A stretch of 64,000 nucleotides of DNA, taken from Lagopus muta (taxonomy: Eukaryota; Chordata; Aves; Galliformes; Phasianidae). The position numbers were made by a program, and so were the translations under genes. The stretch is from NCBI RefSeq assembly GCF_023343835.1, contig NC_064435.1:62630134-62694133 (forward strand), in the 5' to 3' direction. This document shows positions 1 through 12,700 of the stretch, one piece after another. How positions within the stretch are numbered: position 1 is the stretch's first letter; each line of letters opens with the position of its first letter. The notes under the pieces were generated by a model. It did no database searches. It saw only the letters and a program-made list of their open reading frames with translations, and was not told where the DNA came from.

Positions 1-583
1 GATTATTTTGAATTATGCTGCTGAATGCTTAATTGTCCTTTTGTTTTCTCTGTTGTAACTTTTAATGTGGTAGCTGCCACCTATTAAGATTTAAGATCCT
101 TCCAGCCCAGGCCATTCTGTGATTCTGTGTGATTCTGCTCTAAATGTTGGAAGTACAACAGCCTGTTACACTGTGTATGTCCTTCCCTGGGCCTGTCTTC
201 ATACAGTTTTCAGAAAATCCTATCCTTTGTTTATATCTTCCAAGATTCTGAAACCATGAAAGATGTTGAAGTAAAAAAAATAAAAATAATAATCATAATG
301 TTCAAATATACTTGACTAGTCTGTGATTACATTTTTGTGTTAATTTAGATCTTTTTCATTACATTAGTTTACATCATATATGCTCTTTTATTAATGTATC
401 ATGTTGTCAATGGTATACATTGATATATGGAATTATTCTGAAATTCAGATTTCATACCAGGTTCTGTAGAGATTAGTATTTGTAGTTATCTCTTTAGTAA
501 AATACCTGGATTCAGTTACAATAAGAGTGAAATATTTTATTGCATTTCCTGTTGCTTACGTTCAATATGTATTTATATTTTAG
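1..583 (+). other. TERT: TERT intron 3 (3' part)
   Basis: AT-rich intron upstream of exon 4. Apart from a short CR1 tail at 91-138, no coding signal is seen. Exon 3 is outside the window. Confidence 0.7.
91..138 (+). mobile_element. CR1 3' tail fragment
   Basis: It reads GATCCTTCCAGCCCAGGCCA and then CATTCTGTGATTCTG, the 3' end of a sense-oriented CR1 LINE. Only the last ~50 bp are recognisable. Confidence 0.6.
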
Positions 584-773
584 AAACCATTTTGCCAAAG
601 TACATCTGCGTGCTTTATCTTCAGAGGAGATGGAAGTGATCCATCAAAAAAAGTATTTTCCTATTGCATCAAGGCTCCGGTTCATTCCTAAAATCAATGG
701 TTTAAGACCTGTAGTAAGACTAAGCCGTGTTGTTGAAGGACAGAAACTCAGCAAGGAAAGCAGAGAAAAGAAG
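584..773 (+). CDS. TERT: TERT exon 4 (fingers motifs 1 and 2)
   Basis: The acceptor is tatattttag before 584. The first base completes a codon, then the exon reads [16 protein letters not shown] and on to [15 protein letters not shown], the paired motif 1/2 of telomerase RTs that contacts template and incoming nucleotide. It ends SKESREKK in phase 0. The donor is AAG|gttttt, which matches the consensus only at GT. The frame stays open into the intron as far as the stop at 855-857. Confidence 0.93.
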
Positions 774-3700
774 GTTTTTATTTTCCTTATTGTTTTATGT
801 CGGTCTGATGGAGGCAGCTGTTTCATGTTAACTAAAAAACCTTGCTCACTTAACTAGTTTTAAAGTGGTGAACTGAAACATTAAAATCAAAAGGACTGAA
901 TGCACCTACTCTTTGTACCTTAGCTGAACTTCTCCCTTCCCAGTACTCATCATTAGCCTGCAGTTCCAGAGCTACACACTTCTGCTTGTAAGCCTGTCTT
1001 AATGATATTAGTCTAACAAAATAGCACAGGCTGTCGGGTAATCGTGTTTGCCTTCTCTCCTCTTTCTGTCAGTTTCCCTCAGCCTTGCTTACTGAGTCTG
1101 ACTGTGATGGACACAGCTGTCCATAGGGGTAGGAACAGAAGAGTCAGACACTAAGTGCTCAGTGTTCAGAGCTAATGCTGTATTTGTTTGGCACACCAGA
1201 GAATTAGGGACAGATGAATCTCTCCTGCTGGGATTTACCTGAGTACTGATTGAGTGCATCGTTGGACTGGTTGGCTGTTGTGCCAGGTCAGCCCAGGGGA
1301 TCTTGCCAAGTTAGCAGGCCAAATAATGGTGAACCATATATGTTGCAGTGGAAGGCCTAAAAGGGTTGAGGAGGCTGGATCAAGCATAGTAAGGAAATAG
1401 AAATTAAGATGGGAATTACTACTGCGTGGGAACAAAGGCTTAACACAGAGTGCGTACAATAATCCATTTAACAAGCGAGTTAACTGCAAAATATAGTGGA
1501 AGCACAGTTTCACTATCTCCCATGACTAAATTGATTCTTTTTCCTTAAGGCTGAGTTCCATAGATGAAAAGCTCTCCAAATGGGTGAGAGTTCAACAGCT
1601 TCTTAATGCTGATGGTTCAGTGAGTAATCCCATTCTGCGTTTAAAGGACATGAAGGAAAAGCTGTTCTGAAGTGTTACTTTCATCTAGTCTTTCTGTGGC
1701 TATCATACTGTCAGAGTATGCCCACAGTTAATCCAAAAATAGCTGCAGTACTTTAAAAGGTTCTGTTGCTCCCATAACAAACTGGGATAAAGGATGACCC
1801 CAGACCTGAATGCCCAGAAGATGAAGATTAAAAGTCAACTATGGTTGCTGGCCAAGTGGCTTCAGCTTGCTGCGTAGCCCTGAAGCTGAGAGGCAAGATG
1901 CATGCTAGAAAGAGGGAACTGTAGACTTCTGTTCATGAGTGCTGATAAGCAGCCAAGAACAGCAGCTGTCATGAAAAGACCTCATCTGACAAAAAATGGG
2001 AGAGCATCATAAAGCAATGCTAATGATTTTATAAATCCATGAAAGGTAATGATAGTGTTACCTCTCTTCTGTGATAGCAGACAGATGCAGAAAACGTCAT
2101 CCAAAACAATTATCTTTCAAATTCAAGACAATTATCCAAATCCAAATTCAAGAATTTGGGGTTTACAACCTAATGGAAGTAATGTTTGTTTTTTTTCTTT
2201 TCCTTCCCTTCTTTCCTTCCCCAGCTTGCGTGGCTGCTCAGTTTCTTTCTTTCATTGCCTGCTATCCGTTGGTCTGTTCCAGTTTTTCAACCTGTCTTAT
2301 ATTCCAGCATGTCTCTGCTCTGCAGTTTCCTCCAGGTATTTAAATTGTAGGAAGAAGACCATCTTCAGATTCTTTCTGTGTCTGACAGCGTTCCAGGGTT
2401 TGGAATTTTAAGGCTAGACTGAAACTGCAGTGGTAGACTTTGTCAGTTCTTGCAGCTCAGCAGTGGAATGCATCCAGATGAATTGCCAGAAAAAAATCTC
2501 TCAAGTACCCAGCAAATTAACTTCTGGCTCTTGGGCAGCTCTTAACCTTTGCTGCCAAAACTGTAGTGAAATTAATCCAGTTCTCTGAGTTTGTCCTCAA
2601 ACAGTGTAGATTATGCTTTTCTTTTTTCTTTTAATGGAGGTTTTATGTATTTGCTTTTCAACCTTCTTTTTGTTTGAACTTCAACATATCTGTGTGTAAA
2701 TACATAGATACATACATGGATACACAAACATAATGGGAAGCCTGAAGAGGATTTCTTAATTAACTGATTGGTTTGAGAGTGTATAATCTTTTCTTGCATT
2801 CTGCAGAGATTCCAGCAAACCCTTAGGTTTTGCAAAAATACTGATAGCACTGTAGATTAGGCTTGTTCTGGAAAACTGAGGGACAGGAGAGAATTCCTGC
2901 CAGCATTACAAGAAGTTACTGCTGTGAATACTGCTGCTGGATGTCTCACAGGCCTAGTTCAAACTGAGGTTTGAATGCTAAAGCTTCTTTCATTGACCCC
3001 AGTGCTAACACCCAGATGGCCATCAGCTTTGTGAGAAGTTCTTAAGGCAGCCATCTGGGGACACAATCATTAAGAAGGAAGGGAGGAACTTCTCTACTGA
3101 TAACTACTTTGATCTGCTGCTTCTATTTATCTTTGAGCTACATCTCTACCCTTTTGACTGCTTTTCATAGGAACTTGGCATATACCAGAAAAGAAACCAC
3201 TGCACTAATTCAAGAATGTGTCTTAATTTTCAGCAGTCAATTCAGCAGTTAATTTTTTGTAGTAAAAAATATTTTGCAGGATCAGCCAGTGAATTAACAA
3301 ACTATTTACCTAATGAAAAACAGTAAAGTTGGATCATGTTGTTTGTAGTCGGTGACTGCAGTACAAGTGGTTTTGGTGTGCTTTAGTTTTGTCAGTTTTT
3401 CACTGCAACCTGGAATTGATTTTTTCAGGGCAAAAATAATGTTCTCAGATGAACTTGGTATGCTTCATACTTGGCAATTTTATTGCATGCATGGCTTGAT
3501 CAGAATGCTGCCATTTAGAGTGAGAAACCTTTTAGAATTTATTTATGCATATTTGGAGGAATTCTCCAGAGTTCTGAACAGATTCATTAGCGTGTTTGTT
3601 AGTTTGTTTACTTCCTTTAATACTATGGCTTGCCTTTTCCAAACTCTTGTAGCCAGATCTGTGTTGACAGAGCTGATTGACTTACAGGACTTCACTGCCA

Positions 3701-6700
3701 CGCTGCTGCACTCCACTATTCCCATAACTAAGAGAGTTAAATCTTTGCTGAAGTAGAGTAAATCTTTGCATAAATTATCTGTAGAGGCTCATGAAGCGAT
3801 GCAGCTGGGTTTAACTTAAAGTCTCAAGCACATGTTGTTATTTCTTCTTACCTTACAGCTGGTGATGATTTTATTTATCCAAGTCTATTTATTTATGTCC
3901 ATAACTGTTTCACCACATTGGTGTCTTTGAGACTGTTTTGTCACTTCCAGGAAGTCACTGCTGCTATATTCGTTCTTTCTGAAAACTGTATTTGATCAAA
4001 GTAGTACAGCAAATACACAGATTTCCTCTCATAGCTCATCTAAATGAGAGACATTTAGTATAACATTCAGTATTGCATTTAGTATGTTTCAAAGCCTTAG
4101 GATGTTTCTCTTTGGTCTCTATAGATACAGCGCTATAACACTCAGCTAAAAAATCTATTTAGTGTGTTAAATTATGAACGAACTGTAAACACCAACATCA
4201 TTGGCTCTTCAGTATTCGGGAGAGATGATATCTACAGGAAATGGAAGGAGTTTGTTACAAAAGTTTTTGAATCAGGTGGTGAAATGCCTCATTTCTACTT
4301 TGTAAAGGTATGCCTATTCTAATCCTGCGTTCAGACTAACTTTTCAAAGACAGCTACTGCAAATCTTCTATAGCTCTGGTCTGTGCGCATAACTACTTCT
4401 TTGTCATAGTTGGGTTTTGTACATAGCTAATTTAGACTGGTTTGTTTGTTTGCTTTTCCTGAAGTATTGCTTCTTTTACTTTGATATTTTTATTAATTTC
4501 TCTGTCATGCAACAGCTCTTGCTTCTAGACACATGCTGTGCTTCTGCAGTTACATTTACTTGGGTATAATGATGGGACAAACATACAAACTTGAATAGGC
4601 TCTTAGCGTCATTTTCCTAAGTTAAAAACAGAAAAAAAAAATCCTATGTGTTTCTAGATAAACTCAGTATCTTTTCAGTAAATAAGTCTCCTCTATCTCC
4701 ATAATATGGATGTCCCTTGAGATTAAATACCTGAAGTATAAAGCGTGTCCAACAAATCTATTCTACCACTTTAAATAATTGAGTTATTGTAAAATCTCTT
4801 TTTTTTTTTTTTTTTTTTGAAGGAGCATTTACTTAACTCTTGTGTTAAGTAATAGCTAGCAGGCTATTGCTATTTGAGTGATTTATATAAAATTATACAG
4901 CTTATATATAGTATAGCGGGGCTCCTACCTCATGCTCTTGTACATCAGTTGTCATGTCCCAAAATTGTTTTCAATTATTGTCTTACCTTTAAGGACAAAG
5001 GATCATGTCATTGACACAGTTCTTTACAAGTTTTTGCTTCTTCAGAAGGCCTTGAATTGTGACTATGGCAAACAAAAGCAAAGTTAAGATCATAGTATAA
5101 GACTTAGAAAAAGCAAAACATCTAGGTTTACATTTTTCCAAAAGTCTAAGATGTCATGGTCAGAACTAAATATAGAGGAGAAAGTTTCTTAAAATAATAA
5201 TTATATAAAAACTTCAGCAATAAACTTCAGTGCAATGTAATATTTAAGGCTGTGTATGCGACTTCCACTATGCTACCTTTTGTGTCCATTGGTATCTAAT
5301 CATGAAAAGAAGTGCTACACAGTACAGATGAATGTAGGGACTGCTGTACCATTTTCTGCTAGTAACAGACATTGTACTAAAACTGAGTTCTGTTGTCCCC
5401 TGCAAGGGAAAACTCATTGATGACTGAGGAAAGAATCTTCAGATAAGAAATGAGTTTGCTTGTCACAATTTTGAATAATTAATGTTGTAATTTCATTCCT
5501 ATGTGATGCTTCAATTGTGGTTATATACTAAAATGGTTATTTTTGCCCCATATTGTCACAGTATTTATGGTGATATTGATGAATATGAAAGATATTTAAA
5601 CATAAGATATAGCACATGATGGAAGATATTTTTTCTGTTTCAGGGTGATGTGTCCAGAGCTTTTGATACTATTCCTCACAAGAAACTAGTGGAAGTAATC
5701 TCACAGGTCTTGAAACCTGAGAGCCAAACCGTGTATGGAATAAGGTGGTATGCTGTAATTATGATTACCCCAACTGGAAAAGCCAGGAAGCTCTATAAGA
5801 GACACGTATGACTCATTTCTTTTAATTACTACTGTTACTATATTTCTGTCCAAGAAATATATTTGTAGCTGCTTTTTGTTTGTTTGTGTTTCTGAATGTG
5901 AATTAGGTAATTACTTCAGAAAACCTTTATTTTGATAGTGTTGGAAATTTCCTGGAGTGAACAAAGCTGTTTCTTACTCTTCGGTGTTAGTAAGGGTAAA
6001 GGTAAATGGAGATGGGTGAGGGTGGAATTTCATTTTAACAGTACCAGACTTATTTGGTTTAAAATAACGCAGTAAAACATGCCCTTTCACTGAGTAAATT
6101 TCATCTGCTACTGAGTATTCTATTGCTGTTGTCTTTTTTTTTTTTTTTTTTAATATTAAATATACAGGTTTCTACTTTCGAGGATTTTATTCCAGACATG
6201 AAGCAGTTTGTGTCCAAACTTCAAGAGCGAACTTCATTACGAAATGCAATAGTAGTTGAACAGGTAAATATTATCTTAGAATCATTTGAGTTGGAAGAAA
6301 CACTTAAGGGTCATGTAGTCCAAATTCCCTACAAGAAAAGGAACACCTTTTCAGCAGATTTGGGTTCCCAGAGCTCTGTCCAGCCTGACATTGAGTGTCT
6401 CCAGGGATGGGGCATCCACCACATCTTTGGGCAACCTGTTCCAGTGCCTCACCATGCTTATTGTGAAATAAACTTCTTTCTTATATCCAGTCTAAATCTC
6501 TCCTCTTTTAGTTTGAGTCATTTCTCCCCAAATTAGGAGGGTTCTCCTAAACTGAAAGAGAAAGCTACATTAAGTAGATGAGGATTCCTAGGTTTTGTGT
6601 GTTTTTTTTTGTTTATTTTTAGATGAATGTATGTATTATATGGTGACACCACTTGTGTTCTGGTTACTCAGCACCTTCTTTAGGTAGATTTTTGGCATCT

Positions 6701-9700
6701 CTAATCTGGTGTTTCTAGCAGGCTTTCAGGGGATTTAGTGCCTCAGGCAGGATCTCTGGCAATGCGTAGTTCTAGACTTCTCCCAGATTTTCTCATTGGT
6801 GTCTTAAACTTTAATTTGAACCACCATGTTCTTTTTTTTTTTTTTTTTCTTTCCTAATGAATTCCATTATGTATTGTAACAGCTTTCCAGTGAAGTAAAT
6901 AAGCATTTTGACATGGTCTGTGTCCAAAATGCACACAACTAAGGATGTGAAAAGTGTATCCTAAGCTAAGTAACATGGGAAATAGATACAGCATTTTGAA
7001 TAGCAAACTTCACTTAATAGAGAAATGACTTGGAAAAAAATCAGCTTATTTTAATGATCTCATGCCAAAGTTGCTAAGAATAAACTTTCCTTCTTAGTGC
7101 ATTACAAAACAGGAAAAACTCCATTGTTGTTACTGTTTGTTTGAAGAGATACCTTGCTTTCTAAGTTAGGGAATGGATGAAAATTACATGAATTTTATAT
7201 TTGCTCCAGCTAGTGCTATTACAAGAATCAGGCTCCTTTCTGTTGCTTAACTCACATGCTTCAGAGAACAGTATTAATTCTAAATAATGTTTGTTATTAA
7301 GACTTGCTCAGTAAAAGATGTGTGACAAAGTGTAGAGGTAGGTGATGCACCCAGTCAGTTTCCAAAGACGTTCTATGGCTTGGCGAAACGGTGTTCCATG
7401 ATAACAACATACAAAATCATGAGCCACAGATGACCACGCAGGTATCTTCCACTGCTGTAAATGAAATTTCTATTATACGTTTTTAACACAAAAGACTTAA
7501 TGTAATTGCATAGGCTCTCGTGCATGGAGTCATTGGTAACATGGGGAAAGAGATGCAATTTGTAGCAGAACTGGTAAGAGAGTGTTGTCTGTACTTGTGG
7601 AATAGTAAAGAACATAAGAGTTAAAAAGAGTAGAACATGACCAAAAGAGGGGAGGTATCATAAATGGTGGTAAGCCAGTATAATATTTAATCACTTTTAA
7701 AAGCTTTTGATATTTGTTAATATAATATACAATTTTCCAAACGTAACACTAATCAAAATGATTTTCTTTCCTGAAGTAAAACCAAAAAAAAAAAACCAAA
7801 AATAAAACAAAACAAAAAACCCAACCAACTTTGCTCATTTGTTGGCTGACAGTTGCTTTTTAGAGTGTATATTCAGATTTTAATTTTAGATGTTTGCTTT
7901 GTTTCTTACCTGAGAGATTTTTTACTAAACTGTTACAGCCTAATTCTTCAGGTAAGCTAATACATATATTGTCAACTTATACTTTATCTTTTCGTTTCAG
8001 CACATTTCTAAAGTACAATTTTGGTTTTGTTTTGTCCCATTTCTAGTGCTTAACTTTTAATGAGAACAGTTCCACCCTGTTTACTTTCTTTCTTCAAATG
8101 TTACATAATAACATCCTGGAGATTGGGCACAGGTAAAGAATAAAATCAAATACATTTGTGAAGTGTGGATTTTTTTGTTGTTTATTTGGTTGGTTTATGT
8201 TTGTTTTTCTCTGCCTTTATTGGCTCAGAGCATTTCTGCTGGATATCTTTTAAAGAATTTTATTTCATGTAAATTTGAAATCTGTTTTGAAATTTAACTT
8301 ATGCCTTATAAAAAAGCTGAACTGTTTGGATCCATTTACATTTAAATAATTGAGTTTTAGAAGTTTCTTTCCCATGTGGGTGATGCTAATCATGCACAGA
8401 CTGCATCATTCTGTAGATACATAACCTTCATTTAGAGCTTCAGATCTTGTTTGAAAAAATGTTGAAATCCTTGGAGATGACCACAGAAGCAAGGGGATGT
8501 CCAAGCAATAGTGCTTAAGCCTTGTCAGTCAGTACAAAATAAAACTTCTTCTGCATAGCCTTGCTCTTTGGCAAGTTGCAATAAAAATATAAAATAGTAT
8601 CATTAAGAATTAAAACGACTGACAACCCCCAAATTAGGAATCTGCTGTTATGGAAGAGGATGAAATGAAAATTTCTTGCATTGCTAGAAATGCTGATCTG
8701 CTATTTAGCTTTTGCCTCTAGGTGGCAAACGTGTACCAAGTGTAGAAACCACTTACAAATACGACCTTTATTTCTGAATTCAGAGTGAAGTCTGTTAGAG
8801 TGACTAAGTTCTTGCTGTTGAGAGGCTAACTTTATTTTACGGTAGTTAAACTCATTGTACAGAGAGAGGGGAAAATAGAGGCAAATGGAAAAGCGTCTGT
8901 AGGCTTTTCTAGCATTAAAACAGTTAAGTGAGGAAATAACTGCAGTTTATAGTAGAGGTCGTATTAAAAAAAAAACAAAACTGGATTGTAGAAGACAATA
9001 TTGTGTTCCTTAACAGGCATTCATCAAGAATTTCCCTGAAAGTAAAGAGTAGTATTTATTTGTTTAAAAAACAAACAACAGCAACAACAAAACAAACAAG
9101 GAAATATAAGGCTTGACCATATCGTGCTGTGCCATCATAAATGAAGAATATCACAGCTGTTCTATGATTCTATAATATGCACATCAAGTGGCCTGATTTA
9201 AAGTACTTCGTATTGTTAAACACTTTTACTCTATCTTGTCTGAAACAAATGCTTTAAGAAAACAGGATTTGATAGTGGTGAATTTTGTATTTGGATTTAA
9301 TGTGGATGTTTGCTTCTTATGCGAAAACTTATAAGTTCTCAATTTCAGAATCTGCCTGAATTCAATTCTTATTGTAGATGAACATTATGAGCTTCAGTGT
9401 ATGAATTTTTAGTGAGTACTTGCTGGAAATTATTTGGATCATAATTAAAAAATAAATGTATCATTTGAAAGATGAGTCGTGAACTTTACGTTTCTTGTAG
9501 AAGAGCACTTGTAAAGCAACGCAAGACTAACAGTTACAACATTTAGATGAAATGTGACTCTGGAGGTTCTTTTGTAAAGGAAAAAGCATTGTGGATTGAT
9601 TTCAACTATAAATACCATTCATTTAATGGCAGTTGTCTACTAGAGTTTCTTAATAAGAAAAGAGGATGTGTTTTAGTGCATTTTAAATTCAGTAGTGGGG

Positions 9701-12700
9701 ATAAAGGTTTTTTTGGAGTCATGTCTAGACTCTTAGAGGAAAGAAAAACTGAGGTAAGGTTAACTAGCAGGCTTTCAGTTGTTCATTACTGAAACTTACA
9801 TGTTATACTTGATGTTCTTAAGCATATGTTTAGTGACTACTGGAGCCTTGTTGTGTGTTTTGATGTTTCTTTTCTTTTATTCTTTTCTAGGTACTATATA
9901 CAGTGTTCTGGAATCCCACAAGGCTCCATTTTGTCAACCTTACTTTGCAGCTTATGCTATGGAGACATGGAAAACAAATTACTTTGTGGAATCCAGAAGG
10001 ATGGGTAGGAAGATTTGGGTGCTTTTTGTTGTGTACTTTGTTATGGTATTGTATAGTGTGTATATGTTTTCTTTTAAGTTTAATTTTGAATTTCAAGAGT
10101 TTTCAGTTCTCCAGCAGAAGCATGGTGAACTTAGATTTAATGTCACTGTAACTGTTTTAGATGGAATCGTCTTATTTTTCATATGATTGCAAAAAAAATA
10201 GAGGAGGAGTTGTCCTAGATGTTAGTGTGGATGACTTCTTACAAAAAGCACAGTATTTAGGGATGCTTTAAAAACATGCTGGTCCACACTGTTCTTCTAA
10301 CATCTTCCATGCCGTTCATGTGCTTGGTTCTTAGGAGCTTTGCTGAAAGTTTGTATGGTGAAAACTGCTTTTTCATTAACAGTAAGAAATACAGCATCCT
10401 TTTTATGTCCCTGTGAATGGATAGCCAGGTGAATCTCAGATTTGCAGGCATGAGCTAGGTATTGGTGAGTCCTCTGAAGCTTGTTCATGTTCTCTCTCCA
10501 TTCCTGTGAATTCTGTCCAAAACAAGATAAAGGAAGTGTGTAAAAGTACTCTGGGTAAGTGCACCAGTCTAGTGCCTCTTCTTGGGAGGCTCTCTGGATA
10601 ATGGAAAGCCTCAGAATGTTAAATGTCTTCCTAAGCAAGTAATAGTTCTTTTTGATAAGCATTTGTGTACTGTGATGGTGGGATTCTGCAAAGCTACTTT
10701 TTTGCTTCTAAAGGACCCTCTTTATACATGCTGAACTTAAGAAACCAAGATTCAGAAGAGTGCACATAAAGAATTCTATGTAGCAGCTGTATATGTTGTA
10801 GTTTTTAGAATATTACATAGGTGTCCGTTGAATGATTTTGATAGTTTCATTTGGCCTTTAAACATAACATCTCCCTCTCCCAACAAACAAACAGCAACAG
10901 TGGAAAAAAAAAAAAAAAAAAACTGCAAAAAAAACCAATACCAACCAATTAGCTATTGAATAGATGAAGATATATCAGTTCTGATCATTGTGATGGCATA
11001 GTCCCACTTTAAAAAGGAGACTGGAAAAGATCATCTCCAGAGTTTCCTTTCTATGATCTGTCTCTTAGCAGGATTTATTGGAAAAATATGAGCAAGTTTG
11101 GGACATGTATTCTATTTAAAAGAAAATTTCAGCCTTTATAATGGTAGACTTTTCATAGAATGATGGAATTGCTCAGGTTGGAAAAGACCTTAAAGATCAT
11201 TGAGTCCAACCACAACCTATCCATACTACCCTATCTCTAACAACCCTCCTTTAAATCATGTCCCTGAGCACCACGTCCAAACAGTTTTTAAACACGTTCA
11301 GGGATGGTGACTCAACCACCTTCCTGAGGAGCCTATTCCAGTGCTTAACAACCCTTTCTGTAAAGGAGGCTTTCCTGATGTCCAACCTAAACCTCCCATG
11401 GCACAACTTGAGGCCATTTCTGCTCGTCCTGTCACCAGTGAGAAGAGACCAACCCTGTACTTGCTGTAAGCACCTTTCAAGAATTGGAAGAAAGCAGTAA
11501 GGTCTCACCTCAGCCTCCACTTCCCCAGTATAAACAGCACCACTTCCTTCAGTCCCTCCTCGTAGGGCATATTCTCCAAGGCATTCACAAGCCTTGTTGC
11601 CCTTCTTTGGACCTGCTCCAGCACCTCAGTCTCCTTTCTGTATGGAGGTGTCCAAAACTGAACACAGTGTCTGACTGTTTTATATCCAAGTTGCAGCTTC
11701 AAAAATTACTACATGTTAAATGAAGACAGTGTTATAGAACATAAAGCATCTCCTCTTTTTATTCTTGATTACAGAGTCCTAATACGACTTATTGATGACT
11801 TTTTGCTGGTTACACCACATCTAATGCAGGCAAAAACTTTTCTAAGGTATGATATTGAAAATATTCTTTATAGTAATAAGCATTAGCACCTTTTAGGTCA
11901 TTTGATCTTCTTTGTACTTCTGTGTACAAGTAGATGCATTTGATTTTATGGATTAATAATCAAGGCATACTTTGGAGGCCTTGCTGGTAGCCTGTACCAA
12001 GGAACATCTTAACAGCTACGTTCTTGACTGTAAACTAAAAAGCTCAAATGATCAGAGATCATTTTCTCCTTTGGTTTAAATTCTGGACCTACCTTCTGAA
12101 CTTAATACTTCTGGCAGGAACAAGTAATGTAGACCAAGCCAAGGAAGCTAAAAGTTTTATGACTGTTCTCCCTCATATTTTCAAAAGGTGTTCTAGTTAC
12201 ATCCTTGAAATGGTTTTTATTGAGCAGACCTGCTGCTACTTGCTATCCCTGGGGGAAGAATGCAACTGTATTGCTATATTGCTAACAATTTTCTAATCAT
12301 TAATATTCTGGGGTGAATATTTGAAGATGCTGATAGCATGGCAGCATGCAACTTGTACAGAAGTTTTCAAACTAATTCCTTAGAATGCTGCAAATCTACC
12401 TTAAAAAAAAAGAAGTTAGGCCCTGTTAGAGATTATTGATTACTGTGGATCTCAACACACAGTATCCAAGAAGACCTGTTCTGATGTCAAAGCTCTTCTG
12501 TTAAAGGATCCATTAGAGAGGTCTTGAAGGAAATCTTAACATCTGCAGTGCAGTCAGTTGTATCATGTGTTTCATAGCCAGAAAGGTACAGCTCTGTTGT
12601 GACCCTACCAGGTGATGGGGAAGTCATTTAAGTACAGTTTGAAGCACTAGTAGTCCTAAGCAGTGAAATGGTGTATTTCAAAGATTTCATTAGTCCTCAG

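Larger units (their letters stand above)
6264..9890 (+). other. TERT: TERT introns 7 and 8
   Basis: Two introns around exon 8 (8047-8132). They hold a CR1 fragment at 6276-6535, T-runs (for example 6832-6848), A-rich stretches near 7780-7830 and 9065-9100, and a possible CR1 tail near 9155-9175. No other coding signal is visible. Confidence 0.65.
10005..11774 (+). other. TERT: TERT intron 9
   Basis: Contains a 19-A run at 10904-10922, a short CR1 tail at 11018-11060 and the largest CR1 copy of the window at 11153-11680. Open frames at 10257-10662 on the other strand look like chance frames. Confidence 0.65.

Noticed and set aside
9779-10186. A 135-codon + strand open frame over TERT exon 9
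   Set aside because: It is a shadow frame. The true exon 9 frame gives [10 protein letters not shown] and joins exons 8 and 10 in phase.
11251-11702. Minus-strand open frames of 89 and 65 codons as a small gene
   Set aside because: They are the decayed end of CR1 ORF2 ([12 protein letters not shown]) in two different frames, part of the CR1 copy.
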